Both the position numbers and the translations under genes were made by a program. Below are positions 10,561-18,995 of a stretch of DNA of 64,000 bases, piece by piece. The DNA comes from Pseudomonas oryzihabitans (lineage in GTDB: Bacteria > Pseudomonadota > Gammaproteobacteria > Pseudomonadales > Pseudomonadaceae): positions 3,270,001 through 3,334,000 of the forward strand of contig NZ_CP102428.1 of assembly GCF_024652905.1 (NCBI RefSeq). The letters are read 5' to 3'. Each line of letters opens with the position of its first letter. The first letter of the stretch is position 1. The notes beneath the pieces were generated by a model that saw nothing but the letters and a program-made list of their open reading frames with translations, had not been told where the DNA came from and searched no databases.

Positions 10561-11373
10561 ATGTACCTCATCGGCGATCAGCCTCCCTATGTCGATCAAT
10601 TGCGTCAGGCGCTGCAGGCCATTCCGGCGCAATTGGTCAGTGGTGTGGCGCCGAGTCGGCAGCCGCTGCAGCTGACTCCCGCCGCCCTGTTGCAGGACTG
10701 GATGCGCAACGACGAGGTCTATCTGATCCAGCGTGGCCCGTTGCGGGTGGTCCTGGATCAGCGGGCGCTGTTCCAGCTTGGCGAAGGCGACCTGATCGGC
10801 CTCGGGCGCACCCTGGATCTGCCGATCCTCAATTACGAGAGCGAGGCCGACGTCCTGGTGCTGCCCTATGACCGCGAGACCTTTCTCACGGCGGCGACCG
10901 CCACCCCGGTTCAGCGCGATGCCCTGCTGAGGTACCTGCTGGGCCAGCAATCGCTGCTGGCCCAGGCGCTGATCCGCCTCAAGCCGCCGGTCACCCAGCC
11001 GGCCACTGGCTTCCGGCGCTATGCCGCCGGCGAGGTCATCATCCGCCAGGGCGATTCGGCCGAACATGTCTTCGTCATCACCGAAGGACATGCCGAGGCC
11101 TGGGTGGACGGCTGCAAGGTCGGCGAGGTCTGCCAGGACGAGATCGTCGGTGCCCTGGCGGTCTTCACCCATACGCCGCGTACCGCCAGCGTGATCGCCA
11201 AGACGGTCTGCACCGTGCTGGTGATTCCCCAGGATCAGTTCGTCTCGCTGATGGAGACCACCCCGCGCATCGCCCACAGCCTGATCGAGAACATGGCGCG
11301 CCATATCGACACGCTGAACAAGGAAGTGACCCGCCTGCGCAGCGTCTCGGAGCGGCCAATCGCCAGTAATTAA
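10561..11373 (+). CDS. cbpA: cyclic-nucleotide-binding protein CbpA
   Basis: A 270-residue protein with two cNMP-binding-like folds and no DNA-binding or enzymatic domain. The N-terminal half (about 20-130) is a degenerate copy. The C-terminal half (about 145-260) has the recognisable pattern GEVIIRQGDSAEHVFVITEG followed by a phosphate-binding-cassette-like stretch (VGALAVFTHTPRTASVIAKT). This matches P. aeruginosa CbpA (PA4704), a polarly localised cAMP-binding protein. Position supports it: it follows the kinase gene near mrcB and immediately precedes prrF, as in P. aeruginosa. A CRP/Vfr-like site precedes the gene. Confidence 0.85.
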   Translation: MYLIGDQPPYVDQLRQALQAIPAQLVSGVAPSRQPLQLTPAALLQDWMRNDEVYLIQRGPLRVVLDQRALFQLGEGDLIGLGRTLDLPILNYESEADVLVLPYDRETFLTAATATPVQRDALLRYLLGQQSLLAQALIRLKPPVTQPATGFRRYAAGEVIIRQGDSAEHVFVITEGHAEAWVDGCKVGEVCQDEIVGALAVFTHTPRTASVIAKTVCTVLVIPQDQFVSLMETTPRIAHSLIENMARHIDTLNKEVTRLRSVSERPIASN

Positions 11374-11392
11374 GAAATATTCTCGAATACGC

Positions 11393-11420
11393 TTGACGAT
11401 GGAATGAGAATTGTTATTAT
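11393..11420 (+). promoter_or_regulatory. prrF promoter
   Basis: TTGACG at 11393-11398 and TATTAT at 11415-11420 are separated by 16 bases, predicting a start near 11427. The -10 lies inside the Fur box, so Fur-Fe2+ would block RNA polymerase. Confidence 0.75.
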
Positions 11421-11421
11421 T
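11403..11421 (+). promoter_or_regulatory. Fur box over the prrF promoter
   Basis: The 19-mer matches the Fur consensus at 11 of 19 positions by my count, including the ATTAT half. It overlaps the spacer and -10 of the promoter, as at the P. aeruginosa prrF genes. Expected effect: prrF is repressed when iron is plentiful. Confidence 0.75.
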
Positions 11422-11426
11422 CAACT

Positions 11427-11537
11427 CAGCCGGTCGCGAGATCGGTCGATAACAGAAAGTCCAGCAGTGGTCTTTCGGGTTATCTCCTCATCAGGCTAAT
11501 CACGGTTTTGGACCCGGCTCTGCCGGGTCTTTTTTTT
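11427..11537 (+). ncRNA. prrF: PrrF iron-responsive small RNA
   Basis: An RNA of about 110 nt that spares iron when it is scarce by pairing, with Hfq, to mRNAs of iron-containing proteins (sodB, sdh, acn in P. aeruginosa). The conserved PrrF targeting core TCTCCTCATCAGGCTAATCA is present at about 11483-11502, followed by ACGGTTTT and the terminator. The 5' part contains the typical GGTCGCGAGATC hairpin. It lies just after cbpA, exactly as in P. aeruginosa, but only one copy is here: the tandem prrF2 is absent and deoA follows. Ends are estimated from the -10 box and the terminator. Confidence 0.9.
11511..11537 (+). terminator. prrF terminator
   Basis: Perfect 8-bp stem (11511-11518 with 11522-11529), three-base loop, then eight T residues. 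Confidence 0.93.
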
Positions 11538-11553
11538 GTCTGCGATTTGGTGG

Positions 11554-12864
11554 CTAGCGCCGATCCAGCAAGGCCGGCACTGGATCAGCCGGTCGCTCTT
11601 CCCCCAGGACATAGGCCGCCTGCAGCTGCCGGGCAGCCCGCGCTGCACTGTCAGCGTCACGGGCATGGATCAGGCCCAGGGACCGACTCTCGTCCACCCG
11701 CTCACCCGGCAGTGCTAGGCCGGCCAGGCCCACCGCGGGATCCACTTCATCTTCCGGACGTTGCCGCCCGCCACCCAGCTCGACGACCAGCAAGCCAAGG
11801 GCGCGGGTATCGACCTGCTGCACCCAGCCCGGGCGTGCCGGATGGACGGCGCGTACCTCTTGAGCCCGGGGCAGATGCTGCCAGGGCCGCTCGGTCAGGT
11901 CGGACGGGCCGCCCAGGGCCAGGTTCATCGCGGCGAAACGCGCCAGGGCGCCGCCGCTCTGCCAGGCCTCCAGCACCAGGCGCTCGGCGGTGGCGGCATC
12001 CCTGGCCAGTCCAGCCAGTTGCAGCGTCTCCTCGGCCAGGGCCTGAATCACCTGCCAGAGTCGTTCACTGCGCACCTCGCCGGCCAGCAGGGCGATGGCC
12101 TCCTCCACTTCCAGGGCATTGCCGGCGCTGCGCGCCAGGGGCTGACTCATGTCGGTGATGAGGGAGCGGGTACGCACCCCCGCGGCCTCGGCGACCTCGA
12201 CCAGGCTATCGGCCAGGCGCAGGGCCGCGTCGCGCTCGACCATGAAAGCGCCGCCACCGGTCTTGACGTCCATGACCAGCACGTCCAGGCCAGCAGCCAG
12301 TTTCTTGGCCAGGATGGAGGCGGTGATCAGGTCCACCGATTCCACCGTGGCGGTGACGTCGCGGATGGCATAGAGGCGGCGATCGGCCGGGGCCAGATCG
12401 GCGTCCGGACCGACGATGGCGCAACCCACCTCGGCCACCACCTGACGAAAGCGCGCGAGGCCAGGGCGGATGCGATAGCCGGGGATGCTCTCCAGCTTGT
12501 CCAGGGTGCCGCCGGTATGGCCCAGGCCGCGCCCGGAGATCATCGGCACATGGCAACCACAGGCGGCGAGCAGCGGGGCCAGTACCAGGCTGGTGAGATC
12601 GCCCACACCGCCGGTGGAATGCTTGTCCACCACCGGCCCCGGCAGGTCCCAGTGCAGCACCTGGCCGCTGTCGCGCATGGCCAGGGTCAGGGCGGTGCGC
12701 TCGGCGGCGGTCATGCCGCGCAGCAGGGTGGCCATGGCGAAGGCGGCGATCTGGCCTTCGCTGAGGCTGTCATCGGCGATGCCGCCGACCAGACGCCGGA
12801 TATCCGTAGCGGACAGCTCCAGGCCATCGCGCTTCTGGCGGATCACTTCCTGGGCGAGCCACAT
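11554..12864 (-). CDS. deoA: thymidine phosphorylase
   Basis: Phosphorolysis of thymidine to thymine and deoxyribose-1-phosphate in pyrimidine deoxynucleoside salvage. The 436-residue length matches E. coli DeoA (about 440). Signature stretches are the phosphate-binding loop KHSTGGVGD near residue 80 and SGRGLGHTGGTLDKLESIPG near residue 120. It is the last gene of the minus-strand operon transporter-cdd-deoA, 11 bases after cdd. Its stop codon lies 17 bases from the prrF terminator, tail to tail. No deoC, deoB or deoD is adjacent, so the sugar phosphate must be handled by genes elsewhere. Confidence 0.95.
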   Translation of the reverse strand: MWLAQEVIRQKRDGLELSATDIRRLVGGIADDSLSEGQIAAFAMATLLRGMTAAERTALTLAMRDSGQVLHWDLPGPVVDKHSTGGVGDLTSLVLAPLLAACGCHVPMISGRGLGHTGGTLDKLESIPGYRIRPGLARFRQVVAEVGCAIVGPDADLAPADRRLYAIRDVTATVESVDLITASILAKKLAAGLDVLVMDVKTGGGAFMVERDAALRLADSLVEVAEAAGVRTRSLITDMSQPLARSAGNALEVEEAIALLAGEVRSERLWQVIQALAEETLQLAGLARDAATAERLVLEAWQSGGALARFAAMNLALGGPSDLTERPWQHLPRAQEVRAVHPARPGWVQQVDTRALGLLVVELGGGRQRPEDEVDPAVGLAGLALPGERVDESRSLGLIHARDADSAARAARQLQAAYVLGEERPADPVPALLDRR

Positions 12865-12875
12865 GGGCGGACTCC

Positions 12876-13289
12876 TTAGAAGTCGTCGAAGGCGCCGGGC
12901 AGCAGCTCGGCCAGGGTCCAGATCCGGGTGCGGCCGGGCTCACTGCCGCTGCAGACGATGGTCGCGTCGGGCGCCATCAATTCCAGCAGCACCTGGCGGC
13001 AGGCGCCGCAGGGGCTGATCAGGGGCACACCCGGTGAATGGATGGCCATGGCCGTGAAGCTGCGCGGCGGCAGGCCCTGGCTGACGGCAGCGAACAGGGC
13101 GCTGCGCTCGGCGCAGTTGGTCAGCCCATAGGAGATGTTTTCCACGTTGCAGCCATGGACGACCGCACCTTCGGCGGTCAGCAGGGCGGCGCCCACGGGG
13201 AAGTCGGAATGCGGGCAATAGGCGCGCTGGGAGGCGGTGACGGCTTCGGCCAGCAGGTGTTCGAGGGTTGCAGCAGGGACAGCGGACAT
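12876..13289 (-). CDS. cdd: cytidine deaminase
   Basis: Zinc hydrolase converting cytidine and deoxycytidine to uridine and deoxyuridine. The 137 residues fit the short homotetrameric class. The zinc site is complete: C59-A-E61 (E61 is the catalytic proton shuttle) and P-C94-G-A-C97. The substrate loop HGCNVEN precedes it. It is the middle gene of the nucleoside operon; its product deoxyuridine is a substrate for the adjacent thymidine phosphorylase. Confidence 0.96.
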   Translation of the reverse strand: MSAVPAATLEHLLAEAVTASQRAYCPHSDFPVGAALLTAEGAVVHGCNVENISYGLTNCAERSALFAAVSQGLPPRSFTAMAIHSPGVPLISPCGACRQVLLELMAPDATIVCSGSEPGRTRIWTLAELLPGAFDDF

Positions 13290-13329
13290 CGGGAGTACCT
13301 CGGAAAACGAAAGGAGCGAGCTGAGTCTA

Positions 13330-13349
13330 GCCCGGTCGTGCGACCGGGC
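13330..13349 (-). other. intercistronic hairpin between the nucleoside transporter and cdd
   Basis: Perfect 9-bp GC-rich inverted repeat (13330-13338 with 13341-13349) just downstream of the transporter stop codon. There is no U-run on the minus strand, so it is more likely an mRNA-stabilising or partial-termination element than a full terminator. Confidence 0.5.
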
Positions 13350-13358
13350 CAGCGGGGC

Positions 13359-14621
13359 TTAGAGACTGACGAAGAAGCCGGCCAGGGCCGCGCTCATCAG
13401 GTTGGCCAGGGTGCCACCGAGCATGGCGCGCAGGCCCAACTGGGCCAGTTCGTGACGCCGCTGGGGGGCGATGCCGCCCAGGCCGCCGAGCTGGATGGCG
13501 ATGGAGGACAGGTTGGCGAAGCCACAGAGGGCGAAGGTGACGATGACCTGGGTGTGCGCCGACAGGGGTTGCACCCCCGCTGCCGCCGCCTTGAGCGGAT
13601 CCAGGTAGGTCGAGAGGTCGGCATAGGCGACGAATTCGTTGAGCACCAGCTTCTGGCCGATGAAGCCGCCGGCCTGCACCGCCTCGCTCCAGGGCACGCC
13701 GATCAGGAAGGCGACCGGCGCCAGTAGATAGCCCAGCACCAGCTGCATGCTCAGCTGCGGCAGGCCGAACCAGGCGCCGCACCAGCCGAGGATGCCGTTG
13801 AGCAAGGCGATCAGAGCGATGAAGGCCAGCAGCATGGCACCGACCGCCAGGGCCACGCGCAAACCGACCTGAGCGCCTTCGGCGGCTGCGTCTATGACGT
13901 TGGCCGGGCGCTCCTCGCCCTCCCCCAGGGTCTTCATGGCCTGGTCGCGAGGCTGCTCGGTCTCCGGCTCCATCAGCTTGGCCATCAGCAATCCACCCGG
14001 CGCGGCCATGAAGCTGGCGGCGATCAGGTACTTGAGCTCCACGCCCATGCCGGCGTAGCCCAGCAGCACCGAGCCGGCCACCGCGGCGAAACCGCCGACC
14101 ATGATGGCGAACAGCTCCGAGCGGGTGAGCTCGGCGATGAAGGGCCGCACCACCAGCGGCATTTCCGACTGGCCGAGGAACAGGGTGGCGGTAACGGTGG
14201 TGGACTCCACCCGGCTAGTGCCGAGCAGGGCATGCAGCGCCCCACCCACCAGGCGGATGATCCAGCCCATGATGCCCAGGTAGTAGAGCACTGCGATCAG
14301 GCTGCCGAAGAACACGATCAGGGGCAGCACCCGCACGGCGAAGACGAAGCCGCCGTTACCGAAGTACTCGAACATCCTGGGTCCGGCGAGGCCGCCGAAG
14401 AGGAATTCGATGCCCTTGTCGGCATAGAGCTGCAGCGACGAGACGGCCCCGGAGACGCTGCCGAGCACCTGCTGGCCCCAGGGAATGTAGAGGACGAACA
14501 GGCCGAGCCCCGCCTGCAACAGAAAGGCCGCGAGCACGGTACGCACGCGAATGGCGCGCCGCTGGCGGGAGAAGAGGATGGCGATGGCCACCAGCAACAG
14601 CATGCCCAACACAGAGATCAT
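13359..14621 (-). CDS. nupC: concentrative nucleoside transporter (NupC/CNT family)
   Basis: Inner-membrane symporter importing nucleosides. The 420-residue protein is strongly hydrophobic with about 8-10 membrane segments and carries CNT hallmarks: [13 protein letters not shown] in the middle and a C-terminal [20 protein letters not shown] stretch that forms part of the nucleoside and cation site. I start at the ATG at 14621 ([15 protein letters not shown]) because a TAGGAG site lies just upstream; a longer frame to 14681 would add a polar tail. It heads the operon with cdd and deoA, giving uptake plus pyrimidine catabolism. The exact substrate range is not determinable; the symbol is by family. 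Confidence 0.92.
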   Translation of the reverse strand: MISVLGMLLLVAIAILFSRQRRAIRVRTVLAAFLLQAGLGLFVLYIPWGQQVLGSVSGAVSSLQLYADKGIEFLFGGLAGPRMFEYFGNGGFVFAVRVLPLIVFFGSLIAVLYYLGIMGWIIRLVGGALHALLGTSRVESTTVTATLFLGQSEMPLVVRPFIAELTRSELFAIMVGGFAAVAGSVLLGYAGMGVELKYLIAASFMAAPGGLLMAKLMEPETEQPRDQAMKTLGEGEERPANVIDAAAEGAQVGLRVALAVGAMLLAFIALIALLNGILGWCGAWFGLPQLSMQLVLGYLLAPVAFLIGVPWSEAVQAGGFIGQKLVLNEFVAYADLSTYLDPLKAAAAGVQPLSAHTQVIVTFALCGFANLSSIAIQLGGLGGIAPQRRHELAQLGLRAMLGGTLANLMSAALAGFFVSL

Positions 14622-14724
14622 CAAGAGACTCCTAACAGGATCGCCTGGTAGCGGCGATCGATGGGCGACAAGCGCAAGCAAGGCGCCTGCCAGAAGCTGT
14701 CCGACCGATCAGCTTTTGGCTGAC

Positions 14725-15435
14725 CTAATGGTCAGCCAGGCGCAGGGGTCGGTCCAGTTGCAGACCCACGGGCGAGAGCCGTGCCCCATAAGCCAGCACC
14801 TGCACGCCCTGCCGGCGTGCCTCGCCCAGAGCCAGGGCATAGGCGGCATCGATTTCAGCCGCCGGGCGTACCGCCTCGATGCCGTCGAGCAGCACGCAAT
14901 AGAGCAGCACCGCCCGCTCGCCGGCCGCGGCCAGTGCCGCCAGCTCACGCAGATGGCGGGTACCGCGGGTGGTCACCGCATCAGGAAAGGCGGCGATAGC
15001 GGTATCGGCGAAGCCCAGGGTGACGCTCTTCACCTCGAGGTACAGCGGCCCCGCGGGATACTCCAGGCGGAAATCGGCGCGGCTGTTTTCCAGACCGTAG
15101 GCTACCTCCCGGCGCAGGGCGGTGAAGCCGGTCAGTTCGGGAATGCCGCCGGCCAGCAAGGCCTCCTCCACCAGGCGATTGGCACGGGCAGTATTGATGC
15201 AGGCCAGTCGCCCATGATCCGTCTCGACCAGCTCCCAGGTGCCGGGCAGCTTGCGCTTGGGGCCGCTGGCACGGCTGAACCAGACGCGGGCGCCCGGCGG
15301 CTGGCAATGGAGCATGGAACCGGTATTGGGGCAATGCAGGGTCAATACCTCGCCGCTGGCGGTCTCGATGTCGGCGAGAAAGCGCTTGTAGCGGCGCAGC
15401 AGGCGACCCTCTTCCAGGGGCGGCTCGAATCTCAC
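14725..15435 (-). CDS. sfsA: SfsA family DNA/RNA nuclease
   Basis: A 236-residue SfsA protein, named in E. coli as a sugar fermentation stimulation protein and later assigned a nuclease-like fold. Recognisable parts are the N-terminal [21 protein letters not shown], and the restriction-endonuclease-like core SRADFRLEY...[10 protein letters not shown], in which the D and E-x-K residues are intact. Its start codon overlaps the stop codon of the upstream aminotransferase by 3 bases, so the two are translationally coupled. The real cellular role remains unclear. Confidence 0.92.
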   Translation of the reverse strand: MRFEPPLEEGRLLRRYKRFLADIETASGEVLTLHCPNTGSMLHCQPPGARVWFSRASGPKRKLPGTWELVETDHGRLACINTARANRLVEEALLAGGIPELTGFTALRREVAYGLENSRADFRLEYPAGPLYLEVKSVTLGFADTAIAAFPDAVTTRGTRHLRELAALAAAGERAVLLYCVLLDGIEAVRPAAEIDAAYALALGEARRQGVQVLAYGARLSPVGLQLDRPLRLADH

Positions 15436-16607
15436 CGGGTACTCCAGCGCTGCAGGCCCTGGGCGATGCGGGCAACGGCCTCTTCCAGGCGCGGCAGCGA
15501 TTGGGTGTAGGCGAAGCGCACATGGGTGTCGGCGCGATGGCGACCGAAGTCCAGGCCCGGGGTGATGGCCACGTGCTCGGTCTCCAGCAGGAACTGGCAG
15601 AAGGCATAGGCATCGCCGCCGAAGGCGGAGATGTCGGCATAGAGATAGAAGGCGCCCTGGGGCTCGACGGCGATCCTGAAGCCCAGGGCACGCAGCGCCG
15701 GCAGCAGGTAGTCGCGACGGTGGGCGAATTCGGCGCGGCGTGCTTCAAAGATGGCCATGGCTTCAGGGGTGAAACACGCCAGGGCGGCCTGCTGGGCCAC
15801 GGTGGAGGCGCTGATGTAGAGATTCTGCGCCAGCTTTTCCAGCTCCGGCACCGCAGCGCGCGGCGCCACCAGCCAGCCGAGGCGCCAGCCGGTCATGCCG
15901 AAGTACTTGGAGAAGCTGTTGAGCACGAAGGCCGCGTCGTCCACTTCCAGCACGCTGGGCGCGTCCAGGCCGTAGGTCAGGCCGTGGTAGATCTCATCCA
16001 CCACCAGATGGCCGCCACGCGCCTTGAGCGCGGCCGACAGCCCGGCGAGTTCGTCGCGATCGAGCAGGGTGCCGGTCGGATTGGCCGGCGAGGCCACCAG
16101 GGCGCCGACGCTGTCGGCTTGCCAGTGCCGCTCGACCAGCTCGGGGGTGAGCTGATAGCGGGTGTCGGCGCCGACCGGAATCAGCTGGGCCGCGCCTTCC
16201 ACCAGGCGCAGGAAGTGACGATTGCAAGGATAGCCGGGATCGGCCAGCAGCCAGTGACGTCCGGGATCGACCAGCAGGGCGCTGGCCAGCAGCAGCGCGC
16301 CCGAGCCGCCAGGGGTGATCAGCACCCGCTCCGGATCCAGGTCGACGCCATAACGCTCGCCATAGAAGGCGGCGATGGCCTGGCGCAATTCCGGCAGGCC
16401 GCGGGCCGCGGTGTAGCGGGTCTGACCGGCCGCCAGGGCCGCCTGGCCAGCGGCGACCACCGGGGCGGCCGTGGTGAAATCGGGCTCGCCGATCTCCAGG
16501 TGGATGACGTCGTGTCCGGCGGCCTGGAGCTGGTTGGCGCGCTCCAGCAAGGCCATCACATGGAAGGGCTCGATGGCCTGGCTGCGCGCGCTGTAGGAAT
16601 TGGACAT
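15432..16607 (-). CDS. class I/II PLP-dependent aminotransferase
   Basis: A 391-residue fold-type I aminotransferase. The PLP lysine lies in [16 protein letters not shown], the substrate-binding arginine pattern occurs near the C-terminus (HVRFAYTQS), and the N-terminal [20 protein letters not shown]...GEPDF motif is typical of the aspartate/alanine subfamily. The start at 16607 gives [15 protein letters not shown] as in relatives; a longer frame to 16742 adds an unlikely basic leader. It precedes and overlaps sfsA. The amino-acid substrate cannot be decided from sequence; it corresponds by position to PA4722. Confidence 0.88.
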   Translation of the reverse strand: MSNSYSARSQAIEPFHVMALLERANQLQAAGHDVIHLEIGEPDFTTAAPVVAAGQAALAAGQTRYTAARGLPELRQAIAAFYGERYGVDLDPERVLITPGGSGALLLASALLVDPGRHWLLADPGYPCNRHFLRLVEGAAQLIPVGADTRYQLTPELVERHWQADSVGALVASPANPTGTLLDRDELAGLSAALKARGGHLVVDEIYHGLTYGLDAPSVLEVDDAAFVLNSFSKYFGMTGWRLGWLVAPRAAVPELEKLAQNLYISASTVAQQAALACFTPEAMAIFEARRAEFAHRRDYLLPALRALGFRIAVEPQGAFYLYADISAFGGDAYAFCQFLLETEHVAITPGLDFGRHRADTHVRFAYTQSLPRLEEAVARIAQGLQRWSTR

Positions 16608-16898
16608 GGAAGGGGTCCGAACTTGTGGCGAAGGCGGGATTCTAACCAAGGCTTCGCAGACCGGCATCCACCGCGTCGGCAAGGAGCGGGAGGCCGGTAG
16701 TAGCGCCCCCTGGAAGCTTCTGGTAAGTTCGCCGGCTTGCATCCGCAGGGCGACTGGCCAGTCGAGAACATATTCAGCCTGGCGTCGGCATTGCGCGGGA
16801 CGCCATCGGCAGCCACAGCCCCCAGGCGTTCCAACATGGAGAGGCCTGGAAACGCATCCAGCCTGTGGACAGGATCAGCGAAAGTGAGAGGGTCAATC
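16608..16898. other. 291-base divergent intergenic region, aminotransferase / dksA
   Basis: Should hold the dksA promoter and leader and the aminotransferase promoter. I see no clear sigma-70 hexamer pair, RNA gene or repeat. Confidence 0.4.
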
Positions 16899-17342
16899 AT
16901 GCCCAGCGAAGCAAATCAGCAGAACAATCATCTGGCCCGTGGCTACGAACCCTACCAGCCCAGCAAGGGCGAGGAATACATGAGTGAGCGCATGCGCGCC
17001 CACTTCACCGGCATTCTGAACAAGTGGAAGCAGGAACTGCGCGAAGAAGTCGATCGCACCGTGCACCACATGAAGGAAGAAGCGGCCAACTTCGCCGACC
17101 CGGCCGATCGCGCCACCCAGGAAGAGGAATTCAGCCTGGAACTGCGTGCCCGCGACCGCGAGCGCAAGCTGATCAAGAAGATCGACGAGACGCTGCAGCT
17201 GATCGAAGACAACGAATACGGCTGGTGCGACTCCTGCGGCGTGGAAATCGGCATCCGTCGCCTGGAAGCCCGCCCGACCGCCAGTCTGTGCATCGACTGC
17301 AAGACGCTGGCTGAGATCCGCGAGAAGCAGACCGGGACCTGA
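16899..17342 (+). CDS. dksA: RNA polymerase-binding transcription factor DksA
   Basis: Secondary-channel regulator of RNA polymerase that works with ppGpp in the stringent response, repressing rRNA promoters. The 147-residue protein has a long coiled coil (about 35-108) and a four-cysteine zinc finger C110-x2-C113-x17-C131-x2-C134, so it is the zinc-containing form, not the Cys-poor DksA2. The ATG at 16899 gives the family start MPSEANQQ; the frame is open further upstream but without family similarity. It is followed by its own terminator and then gluQ, as in most gammaproteobacteria. Confidence 0.97.
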   Translation: MPSEANQQNNHLARGYEPYQPSKGEEYMSERMRAHFTGILNKWKQELREEVDRTVHHMKEEAANFADPADRATQEEEFSLELRARDRERKLIKKIDETLQLIEDNEYGWCDSCGVEIGIRRLEARPTASLCIDCKTLAEIREKQTGT

Positions 17343-17362
17343 GCCCCGCTGCCTCACCGACG

Positions 17363-17380
17363 AGGGCGCTACGGCGCCCT
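17363..17380 (+). terminator. dksA terminator
   Basis: A 7-bp perfect stem (17363-17369 with 17374-17380) with a 4-base loop and a TTGTTCTTT tail, 20 bases after the dksA stop codon. Confidence 0.75.
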
Positions 17381-17410
17381 TTGTTCTTTCCGGCATTCAC
17401 AGGATGAGCT

Positions 17411-18301
17411 ATGTCCAGGCGCCCCTATGTCGGCCGTTTCGCCCCCACCCCCAGCGGCTATCTGCATTTCGGTTCGCTGGTCGCCGCCCTCGCCTCCTAT
17501 CTGGATGCCCGCGCCGCAGGCGGGCAGTGGCTGGTGCGCATGGAAGACCTGGACCCGCCGCGCGAGGTCCCGGGTGCCCAGGCGGCCATTCTCACCACCC
17601 TGGAAGCCTACGGCTTCGAATGGGACGGTCCGGTGCTGCGCCAGAGCGAACGTCAGGACGCCTACCGGGCGGTCATCGCGCAGTGGCTGGCCAGCGGCCT
17701 TGCCTATGCCTGCGATTGTTCGCGCAAGCAGCTCGAAGGCAGTGGCGGCCTCTACCCCGGGCACTGCCGCAATCGCGGCCTGCCGGCGACGGACGCCGCT
17801 ATCCGCATCCGTGTCCCGGAGCTGGACTACCGCTTCGTCGATCGCGTCCAGGGCGAATTCCGCCAGCACCTGGGTCGCGCGGTGGGCGACTTCGTCATCC
17901 AGCGCCGCGACGGCCTGATCGCCTATCAGCTGGCGGTGGTGATGGACGATGCCCTGCAGGGCATGACCGACGTGGTGCGCGGCGCCGACCTGCTGGACTC
18001 CACGCCGCGCCAGCTCTACCTGCAGGAATTGCTCGGCCATCCGGCGCCGCGCTATCTACACGTCCCGCTGCTGATCCAGCCCGATGGCCACAAGCTAGGC
18101 AAAAGTTACCGCTCGCCGCCGCTGCCGCCCGAGCAGGCCGGGGCCCTGCTGGTACGCGCCCTGCGCACCCTGGGCCAGCCGACCCGTGCGGAGCTGGCCG
18201 AGGAAGCCCCGGCCAAGGTGCTGGCCTGGGGCGTCGCCCACTGGGATGCCGCGCTGATCCCGCGGGTTCCGCACTTGGCCGAAGCCCAGCTGCCCGCCTA
18301 G
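17411..18301 (+). CDS. gluQ: glutamyl-Q tRNA(Asp) synthetase
   Basis: Activates glutamate and transfers it to the queuosine base of tRNA(Asp), a tRNA modification rather than an aminoacylation. The 296 residues are a truncated GluRS catalytic core: the class I HIGH-like motif in FAPTPSGYLHFGS and the KMSKS-like HKLGKSY are present, while the anticodon-binding domain is missing, as expected. A zinc-type Cys/His cluster (ACDCSR...GHCRNRG) lies near residue 100. It follows dksA, the standard arrangement. Its stop codon overlaps that of the convergent VOC gene. Confidence 0.95.
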   Translation: MSRRPYVGRFAPTPSGYLHFGSLVAALASYLDARAAGGQWLVRMEDLDPPREVPGAQAAILTTLEAYGFEWDGPVLRQSERQDAYRAVIAQWLASGLAYACDCSRKQLEGSGGLYPGHCRNRGLPATDAAIRIRVPELDYRFVDRVQGEFRQHLGRAVGDFVIQRRDGLIAYQLAVVMDDALQGMTDVVRGADLLDSTPRQLYLQELLGHPAPRYLHVPLLIQPDGHKLGKSYRSPPLPPEQAGALLVRALRTLGQPTRAELAEEAPAKVLAWGVAHWDAALIPRVPHLAEAQLPA

Positions 18302-18714
18302 TAGTTGGGCCAGAGTCCAGGCGTGGCCAGCTCTAGTAGATGCCCGTCCGGATCGCGGAAGTACAGACTGATCGCGCCACGAGGCCACTGGGTGCGCGCT
18401 TCGATGGCTACCCCGGCCGCCGCCAGGTGCGCGATCCAGGGCTCCAGCTCGTCCGCTCCGATCGCCAGGGCCAGGTGCTGACAGCCCTGGGCGCCATGGG
18501 ACGGAATGCAGCCGCCCGGCAGCCGGACCGGTTGCTCGGTGGTGCCCCGCTGGAACAGCAACAGCACACTGGCGCCCACCGCATAGGCGGCCAGGCGTTC
18601 GTCGGCGAACATCGGGGCCAGTCCCAGCACCTCCTCGTAGAAGCGCCGGGCGCTGGGCAGATCGGCGGCATAGAGCGCGGTTTCCAGCACGGCGGCGAGG
18701 CGAGGCCTGGTCAT
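18298..18714 (-). CDS. VOC family (glyoxalase/bleomycin-resistance fold) protein
   Basis: A 138-residue single-domain VOC protein with paired beta-alpha-beta-beta-beta modules. It begins near LETALYAADLPSARRFYEEV and ends with the metal-site strand AISLYFRDPDGHLLEL, where the Glu is a usual metal ligand; a His ligand (QHLALAIG) is also present. It may be a dioxygenase, glyoxalase or resistance-type binding protein; the sequence does not decide. It is monocistronic and convergent with gluQ, sharing 4 bases at the stops. Confidence 0.85.
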   Translation of the reverse strand: MTRPRLAAVLETALYAADLPSARRFYEEVLGLAPMFADERLAAYAVGASVLLLFQRGTTEQPVRLPGGCIPSHGAQGCQHLALAIGADELEPWIAHLAAAGVAIEARTQWPRGAISLYFRDPDGHLLELATPGLWPNY

Positions 18715-18818
18715 CGTCGATCTCCAGTGGATAAAGAGGCCTTCACGGTAGAACCGTGGCGCTCCGGGGTATAGCGCTTTTGCTTTACCATGGCGCCATC
18801 GCCGTTCGGGAACCGCGC

Positions 18819-18995
18819 ATGTACATCTACCGGTTGGTCCTGCTCCTCGTGGTAGGCATCTATCTGTTCTCCCCCGCCATCATGGATTGGTGGATCGCTC
18901 CCAGCGGCGCCTGGTATCGCCCCTACCTGCTGTGGCTCATCCTCATCGTGGTGACCTTCATCCTGCAGAGCCAGCGCGATGCCGACGAGCTTTAG
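18819..18995 (+). CDS. cbrX: small membrane protein CbrX
   Basis: A 58-residue protein with two hydrophobic segments (about 4-25 and 37-52) and a short charged tail (QSQRDADEL). Its 3' end overlaps the start of cbrA by 17 bases in another frame, the arrangement described for cbrX in P. putida, where cbrXAB form an operon and cbrX translation affects cbrA. The ATG at 18819 gives MYIYRLVLLLVVG; a longer frame to 18756 is less likely. The molecular function of CbrX is unknown; it may act in cis through coupling, or as a membrane partner of CbrA. Confidence 0.8.
   Translation: MYIYRLVLLLVVGIYLFSPAIMDWWIAPSGAWYRPYLLWLILIVVTFILQSQRDADEL

Noticed and set aside
11538-11553. Second prrF copy or PrrH
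   Set aside because: Only 16 bases separate the prrF terminator from the deoA stop codon, and no second core sequence is present.
16737-16898. N-terminal extension of DksA from 16737
   Set aside because: The added residues are rich in Arg, Ser and Pro and unrelated to DksA; the ATG at 16899 gives the normal start and the 147-residue length.
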